64,000 bases of DNA from GCA-2720975 sp964467985. GTDB taxonomy: Bacteria; Planctomycetota; UBA1135; GCA-002686595. The position numbers and the translations under genes are program-made. The stretch's first letter is position 1. Every line of letters begins with the position of its first letter. Where the stretch lies: contig CAYXTP010000001.1 of assembly GCA_964467985.1 (NCBI GenBank), positions 186,001-250,000 on the forward strand. The letters are read 5' to 3'. Positions 8,932 to 16,748 of this stretch are shown one piece after another. Below the pieces are notes generated by a model that was given only the letters and a program-made list of their open reading frames with translations, was not told the origin of the DNA and ran no database searches.

Positions 8932-10967
8932 TGGCAAGGTGCCGCGTTCACACTCTGGTTGCGGCCGCCCTTCTGATGGGTGCGGGAGCTTTCGGGAGGG
9001 CTAGTGCTCACACCGGTCTTTCCCAAGAGCCGCAGACCGATGCGCGGCTGACCGAGCTGACCACCCTCGACTCTTATCACCCATGGTCACCTCCGCCAAC
9101 CCTCGCCGAATGGGAAGCACGTCGTGAGCAGGTTCGACGCCAAGTGCTCGTGGCCGCCGGCCTGTGGCCAACGGCTCCCGCTTGCGAAGCCAACGCTCTG
9201 ATCCATGGGGCTGTCGAACGGCCAGGATACCGAGTCGAGCGCGTGCGCTTCGAAAGCCTGCCTGGCTTCTACGTGACGGGCAGCCTGTATCGACCCACGG
9301 GTCGTGGCACCGGCCCTTTCCCGGCCGTCTTGTCACCCCACGGCCACGACACCCACGGCCGGTTCACCGTCCACAGCGAGGAGGCGGGGCGCGAGCGCAT
9401 TGCTCTCGGACAGGAAGAGCACCTGCCCAATTCTCGACGCAAGCATCAGTCACGTTGCGTGCAATTGTGTCGCATGGGGTGTGTCGTCTTTCACTACGAC
9501 ATGATCGGCTACGCCGACTCGCAGCAGCTCGATCATCGGCGCGGATTCGGGGATGTGGAGGCCGAACTGTGGGGCATGAGCCACTTCGGGCTGCAGACCC
9601 TGGACTCGATCCGAGCCTTGGATTTCCTGCTGTCCCTACCTGATGTGGACCCCGAACGCGTGGCGGTCACGGGTGCCAGCGGCGGTGGGACACAAACATT
9701 CATCCTGGGCGCGGTAGACCCGCGGCCCGACGTCTTGTTCCCGGCCGTCATGGTCTCGACCCATATGCAGGGCGGCTGCGTGTGCGAGAACGCGTCGGGC
9801 CTGCGGGTGGGAAGCGGGAATGTGGAATTTGCGGCTATGGCTGCGCCGCGCCCATTGGGCATGACGGGTGCCAACGATTGGACCCTTCAGATCATGGAGG
9901 ACGGTCTGCCCCAACTGAAGCAACTCTACGCGCTCTACGAGTCCGAGCACTTGGTGAACGCTTGGTGCCATCCGGAGTTTCCGCATAACTACAATCGCGT
10001 GTCGCGTGGACACATGTACGAATGGGTCAACGAACACTTGGGACTAGGCATCGAGCAGCCCAACTCTGAGCCGCCCATCGAACCTCTGACGGTGGACGAG
10101 ATGACTGTCTTCACCGCCGAGCAACCCCGCCCGTCAACAGCTGCGAGTCTCGTCGATGTGCGGGCGGCTTGGCTGGCCCACTCCCGGTCCGAACTTGGAC
10201 AACTTCTCGGACTTGCGCGGGACGCTCCAGCCGAGTATCGCCGCGTTGTGGGGGGAGCTCTGGAGTCCTTGATTCAACCACTTCAGGGCTTCGCCTTGGA
10301 TGCGGCCATCAAGGAAGCGCCGACCGGCGACAGGACTGTCTTGACTCCCAAGGGAACGGGGCAGCGCGTCGAACTGCAGCGGCGGCTCAAGCCCCTCAGT
10401 CCGACCGGAACTCTGCTGCTCGTGTACAACTCCGAGCCCAGCGTGCGCGAACGCGAGTTGCTGACAGCCTGGAACGGTCCTGTCGCTCAGTTGCGCCCCA
10501 TCGTTGGCGTTCCTGTAGACGATCCGCGTCACGCCCAGTACCCGGGCTACACTTGGTGTTACAACCCATCACTGCTTGCCCAACGCGTGCATGACGTGCA
10601 GGTGGCCGTGCAGTACTTGGCAGAGGACGAATCAACAGGCCCGTTGACTCTGGTGGGTCTTGGAAGTTCTGCGCCGGTCGTGGCGGTTGCAGCGGCTTTT
10701 TCTTCTGCTCAGCTGTCGCAGGTGATCGTTGAAGGAGGATGGGACTTCGATCAGATCGAGTCTCTCAACGACCCCAATTTCTTGCCTCGCGCCTCACGCC
10801 ACGGGGGTATGGGGGCGTTTGCGGCACTGATTTGTCCCACCCCCTTGCTCTGGCTCGGAGAGGCCCCGCCTCTGGCTGAGGCCCTGTACGCAAAGGAAGG
10901 CGCGCAGCTGGGAGTGAGTCTCGAACAGGATGCGGCTTCAATCCTGCGAGCCTTGCCGCCGCATTGA
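8931..10967 (+). CDS. Exported alpha/beta hydrolase, acetyl-xylan-esterase-like
   Basis: A 678-residue exported protein with a signal peptide (residues 1-26). The esterase domain has a core strand PAVLSPHGHD (an oxyanion-type HGH) and the nucleophile elbow GASGGG with S250. The region FHYDMIGYADS before it and a histidine in WCHPEFPHNYN after it fit an alpha/beta hydrolase catalytic set. The C-terminal third is a second, degenerate hydrolase-like region without an obvious elbow. Coupling to the upstream sulfatase suggests a joint role in removing ester substituents from a glycan. The exact ester is not predictable. Confidence 0.8.
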   Translation: MARCRVHTLVAAALLMGAGAFGRASAHTGLSQEPQTDARLTELTTLDSYHPWSPPPTLAEWEARREQVRRQVLVAAGLWPTAPACEANALIHGAVERPGYRVERVRFESLPGFYVTGSLYRPTGRGTGPFPAVLSPHGHDTHGRFTVHSEEAGRERIALGQEEHLPNSRRKHQSRCVQLCRMGCVVFHYDMIGYADSQQLDHRRGFGDVEAELWGMSHFGLQTLDSIRALDFLLSLPDVDPERVAVTGASGGGTQTFILGAVDPRPDVLFPAVMVSTHMQGGCVCENASGLRVGSGNVEFAAMAAPRPLGMTGANDWTLQIMEDGLPQLKQLYALYESEHLVNAWCHPEFPHNYNRVSRGHMYEWVNEHLGLGIEQPNSEPPIEPLTVDEMTVFTAEQPRPSTAASLVDVRAAWLAHSRSELGQLLGLARDAPAEYRRVVGGALESLIQPLQGFALDAAIKEAPTGDRTVLTPKGTGQRVELQRRLKPLSPTGTLLLVYNSEPSVRERELLTAWNGPVAQLRPIVGVPVDDPRHAQYPGYTWCYNPSLLAQRVHDVQVAVQYLAEDESTGPLTLVGLGSSAPVVAVAAAFSSAQLSQVIVEGGWDFDQIESLNDPNFLPRASRHGGMGAFAALICPTPLLWLGEAPPLAEALYAKEGAQLGVSLEQDAASILRALPPH

Positions 10968-11007
10968 ATCGGACAGGTACTGCGTACTGTCGCCTGAGGA
11001 GATCAAG

Positions 11008-11013
11008 TAGGGT
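11008..11013 (+). promoter_or_regulatory. TAGGGT -10-like box, leaderless start of the DUF1080 lipoprotein gene
   Basis: TANNNT hexamer ending six bases before the ATG at 11020, so transcription would begin at or next to the start codon. No consensus -35 is visible. It is one of a recurring set in this window. Confidence 0.45.
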
Positions 11014-11019
11014 CTGCCC

Positions 11020-11721
11020 ATGCGAACTCCATTCCACGTGATCCTGCTCATGGCGGCTGTGTTCTCCGCCTGCGCCTCCACGAACGACGGACGCACGTCG
11101 CGTTTCCTGTTCAACGGAGAGAATCTTGTTGGCTGGCATACTGATATTCCCGCTGCTGATTCGAATCCCGACATCGCTCCGACCTTCGTCGTACGCGATG
11201 GTCTACTCATCAGCCTTGGCAATCCAGGTGGGCACCTACTCACGGATGAAGTCTTCAGTGACTACCGTCTAGATGTGGAGTATCGCTGGACGGCGGAGCC
11301 GGGCAACTGTGGTGTGCTCGTGCATGCGTCCACACCTCGCTGCTTGTACAAGATGTTCCCCGCCTCCATTGAGGTTCAGATGCACCGCGGCAACGCTGGA
11401 GACTTCTGGTGCATCTGCGAGGACGTCAGCGTCGAGAATATGGTGCAGCGCCGTGGCCCGCGCGAGAAATGGGGAACTACGGAGGGCGACGCGCGCCGCA
11501 TCCAGAATTTGACGGACGACTCCGAAAGTCCGACTGGAGAGTGGAACCACATGCGCATCGAATGCCGCGGCGATCGAATCGATGTCTGGGTTAATGGAGA
11601 CTTGGTGAACCAGGGCTTCGATTGCACTGCGAGCCGGGGCCGCATCGCCCTTCAGGCAGAGGGAGCGGAGGTGGCCTTTCGGCGAGTGGAATTGACTCCC
11701 CTAGAGGGTCTCAGCAAGTAG
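11020..11721 (+). CDS. DUF1080 lipoprotein (3-keto-disaccharide hydrolase fold)
   Basis: A 233-residue lipoprotein with a short hydrophobic signal and a cysteine at residue 19 in a lipobox-like context (VFSACAS). The mature part is one DUF1080 jelly-roll: it opens with FLFNGENLVGWH, and has the core motifs S-D-Y-R-L-D-V-E-Y-R-W, NCGVLVHA, IEVQMHRGNAGDFW and WNHMRIECRGDRIDVWVNG. DUF1080 proteins in Bacteroidota have been shown to cleave 3-keto-glycosides, and the Gfo/Idh/MocA gene just downstream could supply such substrates. Role in this cell is inferred. Confidence 0.88.
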   Translation: MRTPFHVILLMAAVFSACASTNDGRTSRFLFNGENLVGWHTDIPAADSNPDIAPTFVVRDGLLISLGNPGGHLLTDEVFSDYRLDVEYRWTAEPGNCGVLVHASTPRCLYKMFPASIEVQMHRGNAGDFWCICEDVSVENMVQRRGPREKWGTTEGDARRIQNLTDDSESPTGEWNHMRIECRGDRIDVWVNGDLVNQGFDCTASRGRIALQAEGAEVAFRRVELTPLEGLSK

Positions 11722-11875
11722 TCCGGAATTGCGACCCTGGGGCAGCGGTCATGAGGAGCGGGCGCAATGCGTGCCAGGGTGCCTGTCGCTCACCCGGGAT
11801 TTCGGTGAGCATGATTCGTCGGTCCTCGCCTACTATGGCGCCTCGAGCAAGGACCCCCGAGCCACAAGGAACTCA

Positions 11876-13378
11876 ATGCCTCCCCTCACTCGTCGCGCCT
11901 TCACCCAGGCCGCCAGCGCAGCAGTTGCCCTGCCGTTTTTCCCCGCCTGCAAGCTGACTTCTTCGGCGTCTGTCGTGCGCGGGCCCAACTCGGAGGGCCT
12001 GCTGCGTGTAGCTGTCGCGGGGATCAGAAGCCGCGGCAACTCACACATCTCCGGTTTCCAAGCGCAGCCCGGAGTGGACGTGGTGGCACTTGTGGACGTG
12101 GACTCTCAAGTCCTCGCCCAACGCAAGGGCGAACTCGAGAAAAACAAACGGGAGAAGAAGGGCTGGGAGGGCGGCGAGGTGACGGGCTACGCCGATCTGC
12201 GTGACGCACTAGCGCGCGAGGACATCGACATCGTTTCGCTCGCGACTCCGAACCACTTGCACGCTATCCAGACCATTTGGTCTTGCCAGGCGGGCAAGGA
12301 CGTGTATGTCGAGAAGCCTGTCTGCCACAACATCTTTGAAGGCCGCCAAATGCTGCGGGCCGCGGAAAAATACGGCCGTTTCGTTCAGGCAGGCACGCAG
12401 TCTCGCTCTAGTTCTGGCATTCGAGACGGCATAGCGTTCGTTCGAGAGGGCGGGCTGGGTGCGATTCGCTACGCACACGGTGCCTGTTTCAAGCCGCGCA
12501 GAAGCATCGGCAAGATCGCCGCCCCCAAGACCGTGCCTGAGCACATCGATTGGGACCTGTACTGTGGCCCGGCACCCCTTGGCCCCCTGACGCGCGCGCA
12601 GTTGCATTACGACTGGCACTGGCAATTCCAAACCGGCAATGGCGATCTCGGCAACCAGGGGATCCACCAGATGGATATTTGCCGTTGGGCCTTGGGTGTG
12701 GATGAACTCGCCTCAGGTGTGCGCACTATCGGTGGACGCTTTGGGTATGAGGATGATGGGGATACTCCCAACTCCATGATCACCCTGCTTGAGTATGACT
12801 CGGCTCCGATTCTGTTCGAGGTGCGTGGGCTTCCGCGAGATGCCAAGGCGCAAAAGGACAACTGGGGGGGCAGCATGGATCGCATTCGATCAGGCTCCGT
12901 GAGCGTGACCATCGTGTGCGAGAAAGGGTATCTGGAGATTCCCAACTACAACGAATCCACCGCCTACGACCAGGACGGCGAAAAACTGCAGAACTGGAAA
13001 GGCTCGTCCAACCACTTCGCCAACTTGGTGCAGGCTATTCGTGAGGGAGACGGGTCCGTGCTGGCGGCACCCATTCGGCAGGGTTACCTGTCCAGCAGCC
13101 TTTGTCACATGGCCAATATTTCTTACTCCTTGGGCCAGACCCAATCTCCTCAACAAGTGCGCGCAGCGCTGGCCCGGAAAGGGCTCTTGGCTTCCGCCTT
13201 TGAGCGGCTCGTTACGCACCTGGACAAGAACGGCGTGGACCTCTCTGAGCACCCGCCGATCCTCGGTGCAGATCTCCAATTGGATCCCACGAGTGAGAGG
13301 TTCACAAACAGCGCTGCCGCCAATCGCCTGTTGACCCGCGAGTATCGTGCACCCTTCATCGTCTCGGAGAGTATCTGA
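11876..13378 (+). CDS. Tat-exported Gfo/Idh/MocA family oxidoreductase, lipoprotein
   Basis: A 500-residue oxidoreductase. The ATG at 11876 gives a twin-arginine signal (TRRAFTQ) and a lipobox FPAC, and it has AAGGAA just upstream; the longer frame from 11729 has no sensible signal. The NAD(P)-binding part reads LLRVAVAGIRSRG, with a slightly altered Rossmann glycine pattern. The EKP motif (VYVEKPVCHN) is present, as is a substrate-domain His in GNQGIHQMDICRW. Such proteins oxidise or reduce sugar ring carbons. Position between two laminin-like-fold lipoproteins suggests glycoside oxidation in the periplasm. The tight overlap with the next gene is one base. Confidence 0.88.
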   Translation: MPPLTRRAFTQAASAAVALPFFPACKLTSSASVVRGPNSEGLLRVAVAGIRSRGNSHISGFQAQPGVDVVALVDVDSQVLAQRKGELEKNKREKKGWEGGEVTGYADLRDALAREDIDIVSLATPNHLHAIQTIWSCQAGKDVYVEKPVCHNIFEGRQMLRAAEKYGRFVQAGTQSRSSSGIRDGIAFVREGGLGAIRYAHGACFKPRRSIGKIAAPKTVPEHIDWDLYCGPAPLGPLTRAQLHYDWHWQFQTGNGDLGNQGIHQMDICRWALGVDELASGVRTIGGRFGYEDDGDTPNSMITLLEYDSAPILFEVRGLPRDAKAQKDNWGGSMDRIRSGSVSVTIVCEKGYLEIPNYNESTAYDQDGEKLQNWKGSSNHFANLVQAIREGDGSVLAAPIRQGYLSSSLCHMANISYSLGQTQSPQQVRAALARKGLLASAFERLVTHLDKNGVDLSEHPPILGADLQLDPTSERFTNSAAANRLLTREYRAPFIVSESI

Positions 13379-14100
13379 TGCGAGGCGCAAAGCTCCCAGG
13401 AGCCGCCGTCGTGTCACTCGTTCTGCTGAACGCTTGCAACACGCCTGCATGGCATGTTCATCGTTCCATCCCCGAAGGTTCCCGGTTGGTGTTGCACGAG
13501 GACTTCACCACGAACGGCAGTCTGGAGGGCTTCACTTTCAGTGACGAGAATGCCTGGTGTTACGGCATGGACGAAGAGCCCGCCGACGGCGAAGAGGATT
13601 CACTGCGCACGTTCATGGTGCTCAATAAGTCAAGCCAGTACCAGCCACCCTTCCGCTCGCCCCTCTCCTACGCCCTGGTCAAGGATCTCGTCCTGACCGA
13701 CTTTGCTTTGGAGTTTGAAGTAGCCCAGACAGGTCGCAGCTACGGTCACCGAGACCTTTGTTTCTTCTTCGGCTACGTGGATGCCAGCCACTACTACTAC
13801 GTCCACCTGGCCACCACACCGGACCCCAACGCTCACAACATCTTCCTCGTCGACGGTGCTGCGCGCCGGCCACTCTGCCCCGTTCCGCCGGCTGGAGTCG
13901 ACTGGGGTGAGCCCGGCCAGTGGCACACCGTGCGCCTGACCCGGGATGGGGAGCGCGGACACATTCAGGTCTTCTTTGACGGAGTGATGACCCACGAGGT
14001 GTTCGACTCGACCCTGCCCAGTGGCCAGATCGGATTCGGATCATTCGACGACACGGGCCGCATTCGCCAACTCGTCGTGTGGGAGCCTGAAGAGGACTAG
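13378..14100 (+). CDS. Lipoprotein with laminin-G/DUF1080-like beta-sandwich
   Basis: A 240-residue protein starting in the stop codon of the preceding oxidoreductase (TGATG). It has a lipobox-like signal ending LLNAC at residue 20. The mature part is a concanavalin-like sandwich: LVLHEDFTTNGSLEGFTF, L-T-D-F-A-L-E-F-E-V, a central DLCFFFGYVDASHYYYVHLA stretch, WHTVRLTRDGERGHIQVFFDG and GQIGFGSFDDTG. This order of strands is typical of family-16-like or DUF1961-like binding or cleaving domains. No catalytic acid pair is identifiable. The operon position suggests action on the same glycan as its neighbours. Confidence 0.72.
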   Translation: MRGAKLPGAAVVSLVLLNACNTPAWHVHRSIPEGSRLVLHEDFTTNGSLEGFTFSDENAWCYGMDEEPADGEEDSLRTFMVLNKSSQYQPPFRSPLSYALVKDLVLTDFALEFEVAQTGRSYGHRDLCFFFGYVDASHYYYVHLATTPDPNAHNIFLVDGAARRPLCPVPPAGVDWGEPGQWHTVRLTRDGERGHIQVFFDGVMTHEVFDSTLPSGQIGFGSFDDTGRIRQLVVWEPEED

Positions 14101-14128
14101 CTGGGCAAGGCCGCAGCCATAGTGGGCG

Positions 14129-15094
14129 TCAGGGCCCCAGGGGGAGCTGACCCTGGGCCGGGCCGACGCCTCCTGGATTGACACCCAGAAGGCTTCCGAT
14201 TTCGCGCACGGTGGCAGGCCCATGGCCAGCGTAGTGGTTGTTGGCGAACAGAAAGTGCTCGCTGGGAAGGGCGACTTGGGGTCTCAGGAAGTCGGCCCAA
14301 CGCAGGAGTTCCTCACGCTTGTCGAGCACGGGTTCACTGAACGTCGTCGTGAGGGCGTTGGTGGCCTTGCGGTCACCGATCAAGCGCGTGTACGTGAAGT
14401 CGGTGGTGAGTAGGTCGAGTTCCGGAGACAGCTCCCAAGGGGCGGGCATGTAAGGCAAGTCAGCCCAGACCCAGGCCACTCGGTGGTTGCGCAGGATCCT
14501 AAGCAGCGGCTCGTTCAGCCATTGACGGTTCCGCATCTCCAGGGCGTAGCGCAGGTCCGTTGGTAGTCCCGCGAGAAACCTCTCGAGCCTTTCAAGGAAC
14601 GGGCCGGGTTTCTCAAAGGCCTTGCGGTTGAAGTAGGGAAACTGGATCAAGAGGGGACCCAGCTTGGGACCCATCAAACGCATGCGGTCGAGGAACAGGT
14701 TACGAGCCTCGCAGGCCTCGGGTCCATCGAGAATGGCCGCTGAATCGGGTTGCGGGCCTTGTCCGCCATGCACCACTGCACGCGGAAACTTGGCGCACAT
14801 CGTGAAGCCCTCGGGTACGCGTTGCTCCCACCCTCGCACTGCCTTGGCCGTGGGTATCCGGTAGTAAGTGTTGTCTGCTTCGACCGCGCCAAAGCGGGAT
14901 GCGTAGTGGCTGAGGAATTGGATGGGCGGAGTCCCAGGTGGGTAGAACGTGCCCACCCAGCCCTTTTCGCCCCAACTGGAAGTCCCCAATCTCAGGCCCA
15001 CAGGACACCTCGGGGAACTCGCGTGGGCTTCAACGTCGCTCTTTCCCAACGCCGTTGTGAAGCCGCGCAAAGAGCCAGGTTGCCACCACCGCAC
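14129..15094 (-). CDS. DUF72 family protein (YecE-like)
   Basis: A protein of up to 321 residues with the DUF72 TIM-barrel features: LRLGTSSWGEKGWVG near the start, FYPPGTPPIQFLSHYA, VEADNTYYRIP, FTMCAKFPR, LLIQFPYFN, YALEMRNRQW and a C-terminal LRPQVALPSEHFLFANNHYAGHG. The biochemical role of DUF72 is not settled. The start is uncertain: the ATG at 15094 overlaps the upstream gene by 65 bases; a TTG at 15050 would overlap by only 21. Both keep the whole domain. Confidence 0.85.
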   Translation of the reverse strand: MRWWQPGSLRGFTTALGKSDVEAHASSPRCPVGLRLGTSSWGEKGWVGTFYPPGTPPIQFLSHYASRFGAVEADNTYYRIPTAKAVRGWEQRVPEGFTMCAKFPRAVVHGGQGPQPDSAAILDGPEACEARNLFLDRMRLMGPKLGPLLIQFPYFNRKAFEKPGPFLERLERFLAGLPTDLRYALEMRNRQWLNEPLLRILRNHRVAWVWADLPYMPAPWELSPELDLLTTDFTYTRLIGDRKATNALTTTFSEPVLDKREELLRWADFLRPQVALPSEHFLFANNHYAGHGPATVREIGSLLGVNPGGVGPAQGQLPLGP

Positions 15095-15641
15095 CCAGGG
15101 TGTCAGCCAGGATGTCCTTCTGGGCGTCCCACTGGTCGCCCTGCGAACCGAGCACGGCCAATCCCTTATCGGGCTCTGCGATCAGGGCAAACTGCCATTC
15201 GAACAACTCGTAGGCCGAGGCAACGCTGACGATCGAGAAGATGGGGAAGAGCCAGAGCAGCCAGCGCGTATTGACTAGGTGTCGGCGATAGAGGACCTCG
15301 GCCAATGGATAGGCGTAGAACCCCACCGTGAAGTGGGCCACCCGGTCGTAGTGGTTGCGCTCAAACCCGAAGGTGTCGGTGATGATGCCGAAGGGCACCA
15401 TGGAGAACGTGTAGTGGCCCCCGATCGTGTGCAGGGCCATCAGGCAGAACATCATCCCGTAGCTCAAGTTGCTGAATGCGTGGTGACGTTGCACCCAGGC
15501 AATCACGCCCACCAGTAGCACGATGGGGAGGTTCTCGGCCCACCACACCGCGCGGTCGTAGGGGCCGATCGCGCACAGGGCGAACAGTGCGACGTAACCC
15601 CCATAAAAGAGTAGTTGCGTCCGAGAGAGCCTCATAATCAA
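15030..15641 (-). CDS. DUF2238 inner-membrane protein (YjdF-like)
   Basis: A 203-residue polytopic membrane protein with about six helices. It carries the DUF2238 landmarks: HHAFSNLSYGMMFCLMALHTIGGHYTFS-type helix 3, NHYDRVAHFTVGFY, then SVASAYELFEWQFA and WDAQKDILADTLGA near the end. The acidic and histidine residues in these motifs are conserved in the family, whose function is unknown. It precedes the DUF72 gene on the same strand and overlaps its longest reading, so the two are probably co-transcribed. Confidence 0.88.
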   Translation of the reverse strand: MIMRLSRTQLLFYGGYVALFALCAIGPYDRAVWWAENLPIVLLVGVIAWVQRHHAFSNLSYGMMFCLMALHTIGGHYTFSMVPFGIITDTFGFERNHYDRVAHFTVGFYAYPLAEVLYRRHLVNTRWLLWLFPIFSIVSVASAYELFEWQFALIAEPDKGLAVLGSQGDQWDAQKDILADTLGAVVATWLFARLHNGVGKERR

Positions 15642-15656
15642 GCCGCTCGATGCGAC

Positions 15657-16682
15657 CTACATCTCCTCTGACTGGATCACGTAGACCTTGAAGGCCGCTT
15701 CAAGTTCCTTTGCGGTGCGCTGCCCTGTGTGGGTCCAGATGCGGTATTGCAGTACGAGCGTTTCTCCTTTTTTCAACACATGCCGACCGCTCTTGGCCTT
15801 CGCACCCTCAAACGCCCGCGTGCCGAAAGGGTTGGCGGCGACCAGGCCGTAGTCCCGTGCGTGCCACCAGGTCGGGTGCCGGAAATTGTCTGGGTGCTCG
15901 AAAATGGCCACACCCACCTCGCTGTCGTCGATCGTCCCTCCGTAGTGCACCCAAGCCGCACGTTTACCCCACGCCTTGGCGTCCTTGTCTCCCTCAGAGT
16001 TCAAGATGGACCCACTAGCGATCTCCCCCTTGAGTCGCAGAGCCGCGTGCAGGCGCATGGCGAGCGTGCCTTCCTTCGTATCACCGAACACGACCTCATC
16101 GGGAACGGCCGTGAGTTCGAACTTCATGTCGACCCAGCGCAGACCTTCGTCGGCCCCGAACTGCAAAGTGCGCCGTTCGTGCAGGAGTTCTGCGCCGTCC
16201 GCCCCCTTCCAGGTGTACTCGTGCCTCGTGCGCAAGCGTTTGCCGCGCGAAAGCAGTTCATTCAAGCGCCCCGTGTACTCGATGGTCCCGCCGTTCTCGG
16301 AGGCCGGATGCCAGAAATCGGATCCGTTCACATCTCCGTGTGCGAACCAGATGGACGTGTGATGCGGATGATCACGCGCCTCGCCTTCGCGCTCTTCTTG
16401 GGGCCAGGCTCGAGTGATAGGGATCTCGCCGGGAGCGTAGAAGGGATAGATGAACGGTCGCGGCTTGGCCGCAAAGTGCAGAACCGCGAACTGCTCCTCT
16501 GCATAGCGCAGGGTGACCGTCTCCTTGGTCTTCTCGTGCCAGATGGTCTTTCGCGTGGGTGTGCTAACCGCATCGTGCGTCGGGCCTGTTCTCGCAAGCG
16601 AGGCGGCGGGGTTGGCACAGCCGGCCACGGTCAAGGCAACGACCGCGATAGGGCACGTCCTCTTTAGCGTTCTCGTCTCCAT
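15657..16682 (-). CDS. PmoA-like (DUF6807) lipoprotein
   Basis: A 341-residue exported protein with a signal ending in the lipobox TVAGC (cysteine near residue 22). The mature domain matches the planctomycete PmoA/DUF6807 family: PFIYPFYAPGEIPITRAWP, DHPHHTSIWFAHGDVNG, an FWHPASENGG stretch, GLRWVDMKFELTA and WWHARDYGLVAANPFG. The paired histidines in DHPHH are a likely metal or active site. Its role is not established; family members sit in carbohydrate clusters with sulfatases and Gfo/Idh/MocA genes, as here. It ends 15 bases before the DUF2238 start. Confidence 0.85.
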   Translation of the reverse strand: METRTLKRTCPIAVVALTVAGCANPAASLARTGPTHDAVSTPTRKTIWHEKTKETVTLRYAEEQFAVLHFAAKPRPFIYPFYAPGEIPITRAWPQEEREGEARDHPHHTSIWFAHGDVNGSDFWHPASENGGTIEYTGRLNELLSRGKRLRTRHEYTWKGADGAELLHERRTLQFGADEGLRWVDMKFELTAVPDEVVFGDTKEGTLAMRLHAALRLKGEIASGSILNSEGDKDAKAWGKRAAWVHYGGTIDDSEVGVAIFEHPDNFRHPTWWHARDYGLVAANPFGTRAFEGAKAKSGRHVLKKGETLVLQYRIWTHTGQRTAKELEAAFKVYVIQSEEM

Positions 16683-16692
16683 GAGGGGAGAG

Positions 16693-16698
16693 AGCGTA
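16693..16698 (-). promoter_or_regulatory. TACGCT -10-like box of the PmoA-like gene
   Basis: Read on the minus strand, TACGCT lies ten bases before the ATG at 16682, predicting a leader of at most a few bases. It shares a short divergent region with the TATCCT box of the cytochrome gene. Confidence 0.35.
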
Positions 16699-16733
16699 CC
16701 TGAATGAGTCAGTGCGGGCCCACTTTGAGGGTG

Positions 16734-16739
16734 TATCCT
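16734..16739 (+). promoter_or_regulatory. TATCCT -10-like box of the PVC cytochrome gene
   Basis: TATCCT lies nine bases before the ATG at 16749. The spacer contains GAGGA, so a very short leader with a weak ribosome site is also possible. Confidence 0.4.
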
Positions 16740-16748
16740 AGAGGACCT

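Noticed and set aside
15729..16667. Long plus-strand frame opposite the PmoA-like gene
   Set aside because: It is antisense to a gene with a signal peptide and family motifs; the frame itself shows none.
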